This document shows, piece by piece, positions 1 to 7,063 of a stretch of DNA of 7,282 nt. The position numbers and the translations under genes are program-made. The notes below the pieces were generated by a model. That model did no database searches, was not told where the DNA came from, and saw only the letters and a program-made list of their open reading frames with translations. The stretch comes from an uncultured Oscillospiraceae bacterium (GTDB lineage: Bacteria; Bacillota; Clostridia; Oscillospirales; Oscillospiraceae), in the NCBI GenBank assembly GCA_934546725.1, contig CAKTED010000072.1, forward strand, positions 1 through 7,282, given 5' to 3'. Numbering within the stretch: the first letter of the stretch is position 1; each line of letters begins with the position of its first letter.

Positions 1-1
1 G

Positions 2-2170
2 TTCAGAAAGGCCTGGCAATCTCACGATTCGATATATATGAGCGACGAGGACAGGGAGATATTCCGCGAGGCCTATGATTTTTGGAAGGATCGCACCATT
101 TCCAAAATGGTCGAGGGCGCTCTCACCGAGGACTTCTGGGCTGCCTGCGGAAACGGCTGCATTCTCGGTGCCGGAAAGCGCGACCCGTATTTCCATGGCG
201 TATCAGGCATGCCGCAGGGCCATTACATAGCCAATTTCAACAAGGCCATAAACGTTGGCTTCGGTGAGGTAAAGCGTCAGGCTCAGGCAAAGCTTGACGA
301 AATGAACGGCCGCATTTACGGCAGCAACGCAAAGCCCCACATCTTCTACTATTCCGTTATCCGCGTGTGCGAGGCCGCAATGCTGCTTTCAAAGCGTTAC
401 GCCGATGCCTGCCGCGAAAAGGCCGTCCGCACAGCGGACGAGGCCAGGAAAGCCGAGCTTTTCAGAATGGCAGACAGTCTTGACTGGATAATGGAAAACC
501 CCGCCAGGACATATTGGGAAGGCCTCCAGGTGGCGATTTTCTACCAGCTGCTGCTCTCTACCGACGCTCAACAGCACGGTCAGTCCATCGGCCGCATGGA
601 CTGGTATACCGGCCACCTGCTTCAGAAGCAGCTTGATGAGGGCACCATCACGGCTGAGGAGGCGCAGGAATACACGGACGCCTTCATTCTACGCCTGAGC
701 GACATTATCGTTCTCCCGGCGTTTTTCCTCGATAACAGGCACATCATTGAGCTGCAGAAGCAGGGCCAGAGCATTTATTCCTCAATATACAACGGCCTCA
801 CGCCCACCGCCGGCATAAACATCACCCTCGGCGGCCGCAGGGCCGACGGAAGCGACTGCACCACTCCGGCTACATACTGCTTCCTCCAGACATACGGGCG
901 CATGAAGTTCCCGGATCCCACCGTTGCCCTGCGCATACATCCCGGCACGCCCGATGACGTCTGGCGTCTCGGCATAGAGTCCAGTAAGCTCTGCGGCGGC
1001 ATTCCGCAGATGCAGAACGATGAAATCATCATTCCATCGCTCATGGATCTCGGCTTTACGCTTGAGGATGATTACAGCATCGTCGGCTGCGTGGAGCCAG
1101 GCGGAACGGGTAACGAGTGGCCCGCCTGCGGCTGCACCGGCGCTGAATCCATCTGGAACATGGTCACCGTTGTCCTTCTTGCGATAAACGGCGGTGTCAA
1201 CCCGATGACGGGCAAGATGGCGCTCCCCTGCAAAAAGCTCTACGAATGTGACAGCTTTGAAGAATTCAAGGATAATTTCCGCAGGGAAATGCAGTATGTT
1301 CTTGACTGGACCGTTTCCTACGCCAACACCTTCGAGCTTGTTTACGGCGAATACTTCCCCTGCATCGCAGCTTCCGCGCTTATGGACGGCTGCCTTGAGA
1401 GTGGGAAAGACGTTAATGACGGCGGCGCCAAATATAACCGCGTGGGCCTGACCGCCTGCGGCACCGCAAACGTGGGCGACAGCCTTATGGCCATAAAGAA
1501 GCTCTGCTTTGACGACAAAACCGTCTCCACCCGCGAAATGTACGACGCTCTTCAGGCAAACTGGGAGGGCTACGAGGAGCTCCGCCAGACCATCATAAAC
1601 GAGGTCCCGCACTACGGCAACGATAACGACGAGGCCGACGAGCTGGCCTCGTGGGCTCTCGGTCTCTTCGCCGAGATCATGACCAACGCCACAGGCTCGC
1701 GCGGACATTATTCCGGCGGAACCTTCACGATGACGGCGCATATTTATCAGGGCAAGATGACAAAGGCAACGCCTGACGGACGGCGTGACGGCGAGCCCAT
1801 CGCAGACGCCATCAGCCCCCGCCAGGGCTTTGATAAAAACGGCCCGACCGCCTATCTCCGTTCCGCCGCCAAACTTCCCCACCGCGCGCTTACGAACGGC
1901 GACCAGCTCAATATCCGCTTCTCGCCAAACAGCGTTGCCGGAGACATCGGCGCAATGAAGCTCAGGCAGCTTATAAGCGCTTATTTCAAGCTCGGCGGAA
2001 TGCAGGTCCAGTTCAACGTTGTGAGCACAGACTCCCTGCACGAGGCACAGAAGGATCCCGACAGCTTCAAGGATCTCATCGTCCGTATCGCGGGCTTCTC
2101 CACCTATTTTGTAACGCTCGACAAGGCCACGCAGGACGACTTCATCATGCGCACTGAACAGAGCATCTGA
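2..2170 (+). CDS. Glycyl radical enzyme (PFL / glycerol dehydratase-like family), 5'-truncated
   Basis: Cytoplasmic, oxygen-sensitive enzyme of the pyruvate formate-lyase superfamily; members use a protein glycyl radical, installed by a radical SAM activase, to generate a cysteine thiyl radical on the substrate. The frame is open from base 2 with no stop, and homology-like sequence already lies before the ATG at 38, so that ATG is internal and the true start is off the window. Numbering from that ATG, the thiyl cysteine is Cys351 in GCVEP (codon 1088-1090), with the adjacent Glu353 typical of dehydratase/lyase members rather than the Cys-Cys of true PFL. The radical glycine is Gly686 in VRIAGFS (codon 2093-2095), 24 residues from the C-terminus, as expected. 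Other family blocks visible are GRMDWY, DVNDGGAKYN and TPDGRRDGEP. Compared with relatives of about 790 residues, roughly 70-100 N-terminal residues are missing. The substrate is not assignable: the stretch after GCVEP (GGTGNEWPACG) does not match choline lyase or glycerol dehydratase as I recall them. No activase gene follows. Confidence 0.92.
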   Translation, partial: FRKAWQSHDSIYMSDEDREIFREAYDFWKDRTISKMVEGALTEDFWAACGNGCILGAGKRDPYFHGVSGMPQGHYIANFNKAINVGFGEVKRQAQAKLDEMNGRIYGSNAKPHIFYYSVIRVCEAAMLLSKRYADACREKAVRTADEARKAELFRMADSLDWIMENPARTYWEGLQVAIFYQLLLSTDAQQHGQSIGRMDWYTGHLLQKQLDEGTITAEEAQEYTDAFILRLSDIIVLPAFFLDNRHIIELQKQGQSIYSSIYNGLTPTAGINITLGGRRADGSDCTTPATYCFLQTYGRMKFPDPTVALRIHPGTPDDVWRLGIESSKLCGGIPQMQNDEIIIPSLMDLGFTLEDDYSIVGCVEPGGTGNEWPACGCTGAESIWNMVTVVLLAINGGVNPMTGKMALPCKKLYECDSFEEFKDNFRREMQYVLDWTVSYANTFELVYGEYFPCIAASALMDGCLESGKDVNDGGAKYNRVGLTACGTANVGDSLMAIKKLCFDDKTVSTREMYDALQANWEGYEELRQTIINEVPHYGNDNDEADELASWALGLFAEIMTNATGSRGHYSGGTFTMTAHIYQGKMTKATPDGRRDGEPIADAISPRQGFDKNGPTAYLRSAAKLPHRALTNGDQLNIRFSPNSVAGDIGAMKLRQLISAYFKLGGMQVQFNVVSTDSLHEAQKDPDSFKDLIVRIAGFSTYFVTLDKATQDDFIMRTEQSI

Positions 2171-2192
2171 CAGATACTGTCTTCTGAAAAAA

Positions 2193-2232
2193 CAGGTCCG
2201 CAGCTTATGCAAAAGCTGCGGACTTGATTTTT
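2193..2232 (+). terminator. Intrinsic terminator of the glycyl radical enzyme gene
   Basis: An 11-bp perfect stem (2196-2206 pairing with 2213-2223) closes a 6-nt loop and is followed by TTGATTTTT. The stem extends outward by three more pairs, one of them G-U (2193-2195 with 2224-2226). It begins 25 nt after the TGA stop, so the enzyme gene is the last gene of its transcript. Confidence 0.9.
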
Positions 2233-2252
2233 CTGCTCCATGGCTTTATAAT
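2224..2252 (+). promoter_or_regulatory. Vegetative (sigma-70/SigA type) promoter for the YczE-like gene
   Basis: The -35 element is TTGATT at 2224-2229 (4 of 6 consensus) and the -10 element is a perfect TATAAT at 2247-2252, with an optimal 17-bp spacer. Transcription would begin near 2259, leaving a leader of about 36 nt before the ATG at 2295. The -35 lies inside the T-tract of the preceding terminator. No clear operator palindrome was seen around it. Confidence 0.75.
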
Positions 2253-2280
2253 CTATGATGTTTACTGATTTTACATATGC

Positions 2281-2287
2281 AAAGAGG
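2281..2287 (+). promoter_or_regulatory. Ribosome binding site that decides the YczE-like start
   Basis: AAAGAGG lies 7 nt before the ATG at 2295. The in-frame ATG at 2277 lies upstream of this site and has no Shine-Dalgarno sequence of its own, so the downstream ATG is the better start. Confidence 0.7.
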
Positions 2288-2294
2288 TTTTATA

Positions 2295-2957
2295 ATGAAG
2301 CAAAAGGTTGCAAGAGGGCTTATATACTGCATCGGCATGATCGTTCTTGCCGCCGGGATATCGCTGAACACAAAAACAGGGCTTGGCGTTTCGCCAATCA
2401 TTTCCGTTGCCTACTGCGTGTCCGAATACACCGGCTTTAATTTTGGTGATATGACATTCCTGCTTTACGTCATATTCGTCGCGGCGGAATTTGCTCTGAG
2501 AGGCAGGCGCAGCCACTGGTATGATCTTCTCCAGCTGCCGCTGAGCCTGGTCTTCAGCCGGTTTTTGAATCTTTTCGGCTCTCTCGTGACCTACTCGAGC
2601 TCAGAGCACAGCCTTGCTTCAAATCTTGCGCTGCTCGCTCTTGCAATAGTCCTCACCGGCATCGGCATATGCATGACGGTGAACATGCAGCTCGTTCCCA
2701 ATCCCGGCGACGGCATCGTTCAGGCTCTCGCCGAAAAAACAGGCTGGAAGCAGGGCTTTGCCAAAAACGTGTTTGACATCGGCAGTGTTTGCGTGACCGT
2801 TATCCTTGGCCTGATACTGATGCACAGGGTAGTAGGAATAAACATCGGCACGCTTTGCGCCATGCTTGGCGTAGGCCGCGTTGTCGCTCTTACGAATCGG
2901 CTTACGAAAAAGCAGATGTGCGCCGCGGCCGGTCTTTCACAGCCTGTCACTGCCTGA
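2295..2957 (+). CDS. YczE/YyaS/YitT-type integral membrane protein (DUF6198-like)
   Basis: Polytopic inner-membrane protein of 220 residues with about six hydrophobic segments (roughly residues 8-25, 52-70, 80-100, 108-130, 160-178 and 184-200). The first loop carries TKTGLGVSPI and the middle loop NMQLVPNPGDG, both characteristic of the YczE/YitT-like family in Firmicutes; the GTLCAMLGVGR stretch near residue 185 also fits. The molecular function is not established: relatives are called putative membrane or transport proteins, and B. subtilis YczE is linked to lipopeptide production. The start at 2295 is chosen for its AAAGAGG site; a start at 2277 would add six residues. It is transcribed alone from its own promoter, ends at a hairpin shared with rpoD, and has no obvious functional link to the enzyme gene before it. 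The short tail after the last helix is basic, then small and polar. The family call is good; no function is claimed. Confidence 0.85.
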   Translation: MKQKVARGLIYCIGMIVLAAGISLNTKTGLGVSPIISVAYCVSEYTGFNFGDMTFLLYVIFVAAEFALRGRRSHWYDLLQLPLSLVFSRFLNLFGSLVTYSSSEHSLASNLALLALAIVLTGIGICMTVNMQLVPNPGDGIVQALAEKTGWKQGFAKNVFDIGSVCVTVILGLILMHRVVGINIGTLCAMLGVGRVVALTNRLTKKQMCAAAGLSQPVTA

Positions 2958-2979
2958 GCGCTCACTGCTTTTAAAATTG

Positions 2980-3021
2980 AACGCCCCCGTCGCCTTCAAC
3001 AGGTCCGACGGGGGCGTTTAT
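2980..3021. terminator. Shared bidirectional intrinsic terminator between the YczE-like gene and rpoD
   Basis: A perfect 13-bp GC-rich stem (2980-2992 with 3006-3018) encloses a 13-nt loop. On the plus strand it is followed by TTTATTAT, about 20 nt after the YczE-like stop. On the minus strand it is followed by CAATTTT, 15 nt after the rpoD stop. The two genes converge here, so one hairpin can serve both transcripts. The minus-strand T-tract is the weaker one. Confidence 0.88.
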
Positions 3022-3033
3022 TATCCATATGAG

Positions 3034-4314
3034 TTAATTCAGAAAATCCTTCAGCTTCTTTGAACGGCTGGGATGACGGAGCTTCCTGAGAGCCTTTGCC
3101 TCTATCTGGCGTATTCTCTCGCGCGTAACGTTGAACTCCTTGCCGACCTCCTCAAGAGTGCGGGTGCGGCCGTCCTCGATGCCGAAGCGCAGGCGCAGAA
3201 CCTTTTCCTCACGCGGAGTAAGCGTACTGAGCACCTGCTCAAGCTGCTCACGCAGGAAGGTGAAGGACGCCGCCTCTGCCGGCTCCGATGCATCCTCGTC
3301 CGGGATAAAATCGCCCAAATGGCTGTCCTCCTCCTCGCCGATAGGCGTTTCGAGCGAAACGGGATCCTGCGCGATCTTGAGGATATCGCGTATTTTTTCA
3401 ACCGGCATATTCATCTCCGCCGCCACTTCTTCGGGCGTGGGATCGTGGCCAAGCTCCTGAAGCAGCTGGCGCGAAACGCGGATCACCTTGTTAATGGTCT
3501 CAACCATATGGACGGGAATGCGGATGGTTCTGGCCTGATCCGCTATGGAGCGGGTTATGGCCTGCCGTATCCACCATGTAGCATATGTGGAAAACTTATA
3601 GCCCTTAGTATGATCAAACTTTTCAACGGCCTTTATGAGTCCAAGGTTTCCCTCCTGAATGAGATCAAGGAACAGCATTCCGCGACCCACATAGCGCTTT
3701 GCTATGCTGACAACAAGGCGCAGATTGGCCTCTGCCATTTTCTTGCCGGCATCCTCGCCTGTTTTTATGCGCTTATTCAGTGCCGCAAGCTCCTCGTCAG
3801 TAAACGGCTCGGCGGTCCCGGCCTTCACTTTCTTTTCCCGCTCTTCCTTTTCGCGCGCGGCCTCCGTGCCGTCGGACATCTTTGTGGCATAGTCTATCTC
3901 CTCCTCGGGCGTGAGCAGATTTACCTTGCCTATCTCCTTCAGATACATGCGCACAGGGTCGTCGATGCTGAAGGTCTCTGCAAGAGCGTCCGTATTGGCA
4001 AGCTCCTCCTCGCTTATATCCTCCAGCTCTTCTATCTCTTCAAGATCAGACGCCTCCGGGAGCATATCGTCGGTTATGGTAACGGCAAAGTCCTCATCTA
4101 CGACCTCCACTCCGAGATTATCGAGAGTTTCGTAAAATTTGTCTATCTGATCCGCGTCAAGATGAAGCTCCTCGAAAAATGCCGACAGCTCCTTGTATGG
4201 CACCGAGCCGTTCTTTTTGCACTTGTCGAGAAACTCCGTAAGTCTGGCGCCAAACTGCTCCTTATCGATGACGTTCTCCTCGCCCTGCTCCTGAGCCTTA
4301 GTTTTTTTTGCCAC
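3034..4314 (-). CDS. rpoD: RNA polymerase primary sigma factor RpoD (SigA)
   Basis: Housekeeping sigma-70 factor of 426 residues that directs RNA polymerase to promoters. Region 1.1 is about residues 18-75 and is followed by a very acidic linker (about 83-112). Region 1.2 starts at [13 protein letters not shown] (118-130). Region 2 covers about 191-261, with [18 protein letters not shown] (2.1), [19 protein letters not shown] (2.2) and [20 protein letters not shown] (2.3-2.4). Region 3 is about 268-345. Region 4 is about 363-420, with the helix-turn-helix [20 protein letters not shown] that reads the -35. Every core motif is intact. It starts at GTG, with GGAGG at 4324-4328 nine nt upstream and lying inside the end of dnaG. 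It overlaps dnaG by 17 nt and is the last gene of the dgt-dnaG-rpoD run. About 36 extra residues separate region 1.2 from 2.1 compared with B. subtilis SigA. Identification is near certain. Confidence 0.98.
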   Translation of the reverse strand: MAKKTKAQEQGEENVIDKEQFGARLTEFLDKCKKNGSVPYKELSAFFEELHLDADQIDKFYETLDNLGVEVVDEDFAVTITDDMLPEASDLEEIEELEDISEEELANTDALAETFSIDDPVRMYLKEIGKVNLLTPEEEIDYATKMSDGTEAAREKEEREKKVKAGTAEPFTDEELAALNKRIKTGEDAGKKMAEANLRLVVSIAKRYVGRGMLFLDLIQEGNLGLIKAVEKFDHTKGYKFSTYATWWIRQAITRSIADQARTIRIPVHMVETINKVIRVSRQLLQELGHDPTPEEVAAEMNMPVEKIRDILKIAQDPVSLETPIGEEEDSHLGDFIPDEDASEPAEAASFTFLREQLEQVLSTLTPREEKVLRLRFGIEDGRTRTLEEVGKEFNVTRERIRQIEAKALRKLRHPSRSKKLKDFLN

Positions 4315-5110
4315 TGTTCATATCCTCCATACCCTTAGTTTTTTTCAGTCTGTCCGCCAGCGCCATAAGGTCGCCGGAGCCCCTGAGTTTTTCCGTTCTT
4401 ATAACGTCTATGTAATCATTCATTGCCTGTCCCGCAAGCGCAAGATTTTCGGGCTTCTGCGTTATTTCAACGAGTCTTGACATTTCCTCCGCTTCAAGCT
4501 CTCCCGCAAAGCCGGATATGCTCACGCTTCTGCCCTGATCGCCGCGTTCCTTTATCAGTGAATACAGCTTTCCAAGAAAGGGGGACGAGAATTCGCCGCT
4601 TTCAATGCCGCATTTCGGGATCAGCGACGGGTCCATGATAAGAAGTCGGATTATCCCCTCCTCTGCAGCAGCCGAGCGGACGTTTTTGTAGCGAATGGAC
4701 CGTTCCCTTGGCTGAGCCGAAAGCTCGGGACGCATTTCGCTGCGCTCCTGCTCCCTTTTCTGCGCGGATATCCTTCTTTTTCGTGCCTTCGCTATCTCCT
4801 GCGCCATCGCTTCCGCGGAAACGCCTGCCGCCTGAGCGGCTCTTCCGCCGTATATCTCCCGCTCCACCGGGCTTGAAAGCTTCGAGATAAGCTCCCCCGC
4901 CGCCTTGAGAAATTCGACCTTGTCTTCGTCCTTTTCAAGGTCAAAGCGGGCCTGAAGATTCATGAGGCTGTACTCAACGTGGTTCTCGCTGCCGTTTATG
5001 AGGCGTTCAAACGCTCCGGGACCGTTGATTTTTATAAAATCATCGGCATCTATCTTTACCTTTTTATCGCCCACTATTCTGTCCGGCAGCTTGAGAACCT
5101 TTACGGTCAA
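4298..5110 (-). CDS. dnaG: DNA primase DnaG, C-terminal fragment (end of TOPRIM, helicase-interaction domain)
   Basis: This is the 3' part of a broken primase gene, about 270 residues from a nominal TTG; primase-like sequence in this frame (EILKNSEL) reaches back to about 5131. It resumes after the missing catalytic segment with TVKVLKLPD and [18 protein letters not shown], the end of the TOPRIM fold. It then carries a helical linker with [10 protein letters not shown] and [20 protein letters not shown] charged stretch (about residues 105-150) follows, and then the C-terminal helicase-binding domain, beginning near [18 protein letters not shown] and ending near residue 260. With the upstream fragment and about 16 lost residues it would total about 590 residues, normal for DnaG. 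The last 17 nt overlap the rpoD start. There is no ribosome binding site for independent translation, and the acidic DxD residues are absent, so this fragment is not an independent gene. A loop about eight residues longer than usual ([10 protein letters not shown]) precedes the DADDF motif. Confidence 0.9.
   Translation of the reverse strand: MTVKVLKLPDRIVGDKKVKIDADDFIKINGPGAFERLINGSENHVEYSLMNLQARFDLEKDEDKVEFLKAAGELISKLSSPVEREIYGGRAAQAAGVSAEAMAQEIAKARKRRISAQKREQERSEMRPELSAQPRERSIRYKNVRSAAAEEGIIRLLIMDPSLIPKCGIESGEFSSPFLGKLYSLIKERGDQGRSVSISGFAGELEAEEMSRLVEITQKPENLALAGQAMNDYIDVIRTEKLRGSGDLMALADRLKKTKGMEDMNSGKKN
4324..4328 (-). promoter_or_regulatory. Ribosome binding site of rpoD inside the dnaG coding end
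   Basis: GGAGG on the minus strand, 9 nt before the GTG at 4314-4312. It fixes the non-ATG start. The ATG nearer to the site (in GGATATGAAC) is in the dnaG frame and would not produce RpoD. Confidence 0.8.
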
Positions 5111-5136
5111 TTCAGAATTTTTCAGTATCTCAAGAT
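5111..5136 (-). other. dnaG: Frame break and apparent deletion in the dnaG TOPRIM catalytic motif
   Basis: The upstream frame reads ANEIII, then LRY and a TGA stop at 5124-5122. The downstream frame reads [13 protein letters not shown]. The family motif expected between them, about C/S-YDSDGAGQ-x-AT-x-RAI, is in no frame. About 16 residues (48 nt) should follow Ile298 and only TT is left before GAG, so about 46 nt are missing. GAGATA occurs on both sides of the join (minus strand, 14 nt apart). The motif expectation comes from the family; the missing length is inferred. Confidence 0.8.
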
Positions 5137-6027
5137 GATTATCTCGTTTGCATATCGCGCCATAAGCCGCGTCTGCTCAACTGTGAGAGAGGTGCCCATG
5201 GAGGCGACCGCATTGTCAAAGCCCGCCTGATGAAGCGTTATAACGTCTATATTTCCCTCGCAGAGAATGAAGCTGCCGCGTTTGGAGTTTTTTGCAAGGT
5301 TTATACCGTAAAGCGTTCTGCGCTTGCTGAAGGCCAGGGTCTCGGGCGAGTTGAGGTATTTGGGTTCAGAGTCTGAAAGCGTTCTCCCGCCAAAGCCCAG
5401 AACCTCGCCGCTGACGCTTATGACAGGAAACATCAGCCTGTCTCGAAACTTGTCATAAACAGAGCCCCTGGCGTTTTTCACCGCAAGTCCCGCCTGCACG
5501 AGCTCATATTCTCCAAAGCCCTTCCGCTTCATGGCGGTTATCAGCGTATTCCACGCGTTTGGAGCTGCGCCAAGGCCAAAGCGCGTTGCCGTCTGCGGGC
5601 TTATTCGGCGTTTTTCGAGGTAAGCTCGCGCCGCCGCACCATTTTCTGAGCGCAGAAGCGAGTTATAAAACCTCGCTGCTTCCTTATTCAGCTCCAGAAT
5701 ACGCCTCCTCAGCTGCGCCGTCCCTCCACGGTCATCCTCCGGAACCGTCATTCCCGCGCGATTTGCAAGAAAACGCACGGCGTCTGGATAGCTGAGATTT
5801 TCTATTTCCATTATGAAGTTAATAACTCCGCCGCCCTTGCCGCAGCCGAAGCAGTGATATATCTGCTTATCGGGAGAAACCGAAAACGACGGCGTCTTTT
5901 CGTTGTGAAACGGACAGAGTCCAAAGAGATTGCCGCCTTTTCGCGCAAGATGAACGTAGGCCGAAACAACGTCGCTTATCTCGCTGCGTTCAAGCAGCTC
6001 TTCGATGAAGCTGTCTGGGAATGCCAT
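5122..6027 (-). CDS. dnaG: DNA primase DnaG, N-terminal fragment (zinc-binding, RNA polymerase core, start of TOPRIM)
   Basis: Primase makes the RNA primers for replication and acts with the replicative helicase. This 301-residue fragment starts at ATG with GGAGGG at 6033-6038. The CHC2 zinc finger has Cys38, His41, Cys59 and Cys62 (CPFH and CFGC). The catalytic core follows, with FRDRLMFPVISVSGEVLGFG and GGRTL. The TOPRIM domain begins at FILCEGNIDV, where Glu257 is the conserved metal-binding glutamate, and continues through DNAVASMGTSLT to ANEIII. It then runs out of frame into LRY and a TGA, just where the YDxDxAG motif should come, so the essential Asp pair is missing. The upstream stop codon of dgt is 28 nt away, consistent with co-transcription. 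Because primase is essential, the break more likely reflects a sequence or assembly error than a real pseudogene. The gene assignment itself is secure. Confidence 0.95.
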   Translation of the reverse strand: MAFPDSFIEELLERSEISDVVSAYVHLARKGGNLFGLCPFHNEKTPSFSVSPDKQIYHCFGCGKGGGVINFIMEIENLSYPDAVRFLANRAGMTVPEDDRGGTAQLRRRILELNKEAARFYNSLLRSENGAAARAYLEKRRISPQTATRFGLGAAPNAWNTLITAMKRKGFGEYELVQAGLAVKNARGSVYDKFRDRLMFPVISVSGEVLGFGGRTLSDSEPKYLNSPETLAFSKRRTLYGINLAKNSKRGSFILCEGNIDVITLHQAGFDNAVASMGTSLTVEQTRLMARYANEIIILRY

Positions 6028-6032
6028 AGCTG

Positions 6033-6055
6033 CCCTCCAGTTTTATCCTTCTCCT
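6033..6055 (-). promoter_or_regulatory. dgt-dnaG spacer with two Shine-Dalgarno-like tracts
   Basis: The 28-nt spacer contains GAGGAGAAGG directly after the dgt stop and GGAGGG five nt before the dnaG ATG. The proximal one is the functional site by spacing. There is no promoter or terminator in the gap, which supports co-transcription. Confidence 0.65.
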
Positions 6056-7063
6056 CTATCTGACGCTCCATGCGCCCGGTATGAAAAGGCTGTTGAAGAT
6101 ATAAATAAGGTAGGTATCACTCATTCCGGCGATATAGTCGCATATCACCCGCTCAGCGGGATATGCCTCAAGAAGCAGTATATAGTCCTCCGGCAGGCGT
6201 TTTGGGTTTTTAATATAATAGTCAAAAATCATGGAAAGAATACCCTCGACCTTGCTTTCCTCGCTTTTGGCCTTCGGGTTCTTATACACCCGCTCAAACA
6301 GAAAATCGCGGAACGTTTCCATTACGAAATACATCGTAGAGCTCATCTGTATATCGTCAAGCTCCCGGCTTTCGGCAATTACATCAAGTATCACGTTGTT
6401 TATACGGCTGCTGTAATCTTCTCCCGTCACTGCCGTTATCTCGCCTGGAATATCCTCCTCCGAGAGTATCCCGGCTCTGATGGCATCGTCCACGTCATGA
6501 TTTATGTACGCAATGCGGTCAGATATACGTACCACTTTTCCCTCAAGCGTATCCGGCTTTTTTGCTCCCGTGTGGCACAGTATGCCGTCCCGTACCTCGC
6601 GGCAGAGGTTCAGCCCCCTCCCGTCGCGCTCAAGAACGTCCACCACCCTGAGACTCTGCTCATTATGCGCAAAGCCGAACGGGCAGAGCTCGTTCAGCGC
6701 GCGCTCTCCGGCGTGACCGAACGGCGTATGGCCAAGATCGTGTCCAAACGCAATCGCCTCAGTAAGATCCTCGTTCAGCCGCAGCGCGCGCGATATCGTC
6801 CTTGCTATGCGCGCCACCTCTATGGTATGCGTCATCCGTGTGCGGTAATGATCCCCCTCCGGCTGGAGAAAAACCTGTGTTTTGTGCTTCAGCCTGCGGA
6901 AAGCCTTGGAATGGACGATGCGGTCAATGTCCCGCTGAAAGCAGGTTCTCACCTGGCACGGCTCCTCTGTTCTCTCGCGCCCGCCTGTTTCGCAGGAAAG
7001 CACAGCCTTTGGAGACAGCAGCAGCCTTTCCAGCCTTTCGCTTTCTTCTCTTATGCACGCCAT
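6056..7063 (-). CDS. dgt: dGTPase-like HD-domain dNTP triphosphohydrolase
   Basis: Cytoplasmic metal-dependent enzyme predicted to hydrolyse dNTPs, classically dGTP, to the deoxynucleoside and triphosphate, so tuning the dNTP pool. The 335-residue length fits the shorter dGTPase-like subfamily of Firmicutes. The HD fold is complete: His79 in RTRMTHTIEVA, His108-Asp109 in FGHDLGHTPFGHAGE and Asp182 in VRISDRIAYINHDVDDAI supply the metal ligands. HSKAFRRLKHKTQVF (51-65) is the family's N-terminal signature. The ATG at 7063 is preceded by AAGGGGGGG with an 8-nt spacer and gives the expected N-terminus. It stops at TAG, 28 nt before dnaG. Its place ahead of dnaG and rpoD is a known clostridial arrangement and suits a role in supporting replication. 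The exact nucleotide preference cannot be read from the sequence. Confidence 0.95.
   Translation of the reverse strand: MACIREESERLERLLLSPKAVLSCETGGRERTEEPCQVRTCFQRDIDRIVHSKAFRRLKHKTQVFLQPEGDHYRTRMTHTIEVARIARTISRALRLNEDLTEAIAFGHDLGHTPFGHAGERALNELCPFGFAHNEQSLRVVDVLERDGRGLNLCREVRDGILCHTGAKKPDTLEGKVVRISDRIAYINHDVDDAIRAGILSEEDIPGEITAVTGEDYSSRINNVILDVIAESRELDDIQMSSTMYFVMETFRDFLFERVYKNPKAKSEESKVEGILSMIFDYYIKNPKRLPEDYILLLEAYPAERVICDYIAGMSDTYLIYIFNSLFIPGAWSVR

Noticed and set aside
38..40. ATG at 38 as the true start of the glycyl radical enzyme
   Set aside because: The frame is open to the window edge, no Shine-Dalgarno precedes it, and the expected position of the active-site cysteine implies about 70-100 missing N-terminal residues.
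782..2212. 476-codon open frame on the minus strand across the glycyl radical enzyme
   Set aside because: It is antisense to a clearly conserved enzyme, has no recognisable domain, and reads as low-complexity composition from complementing GC-rich codons.
3073..4338. 421-codon open frame on the plus strand across rpoD
   Set aside because: It is the complement of a fully conserved sigma factor. The hydrophobic, Leu/Cys-rich translation is typical of an antisense shadow.
4298..6027. Programmed frameshift or intron in dnaG
   Set aside because: The conserved segment is deleted rather than interrupted, so neither recoding nor splicing could produce a working TOPRIM domain. No slippery run or intervening element is seen at the join.
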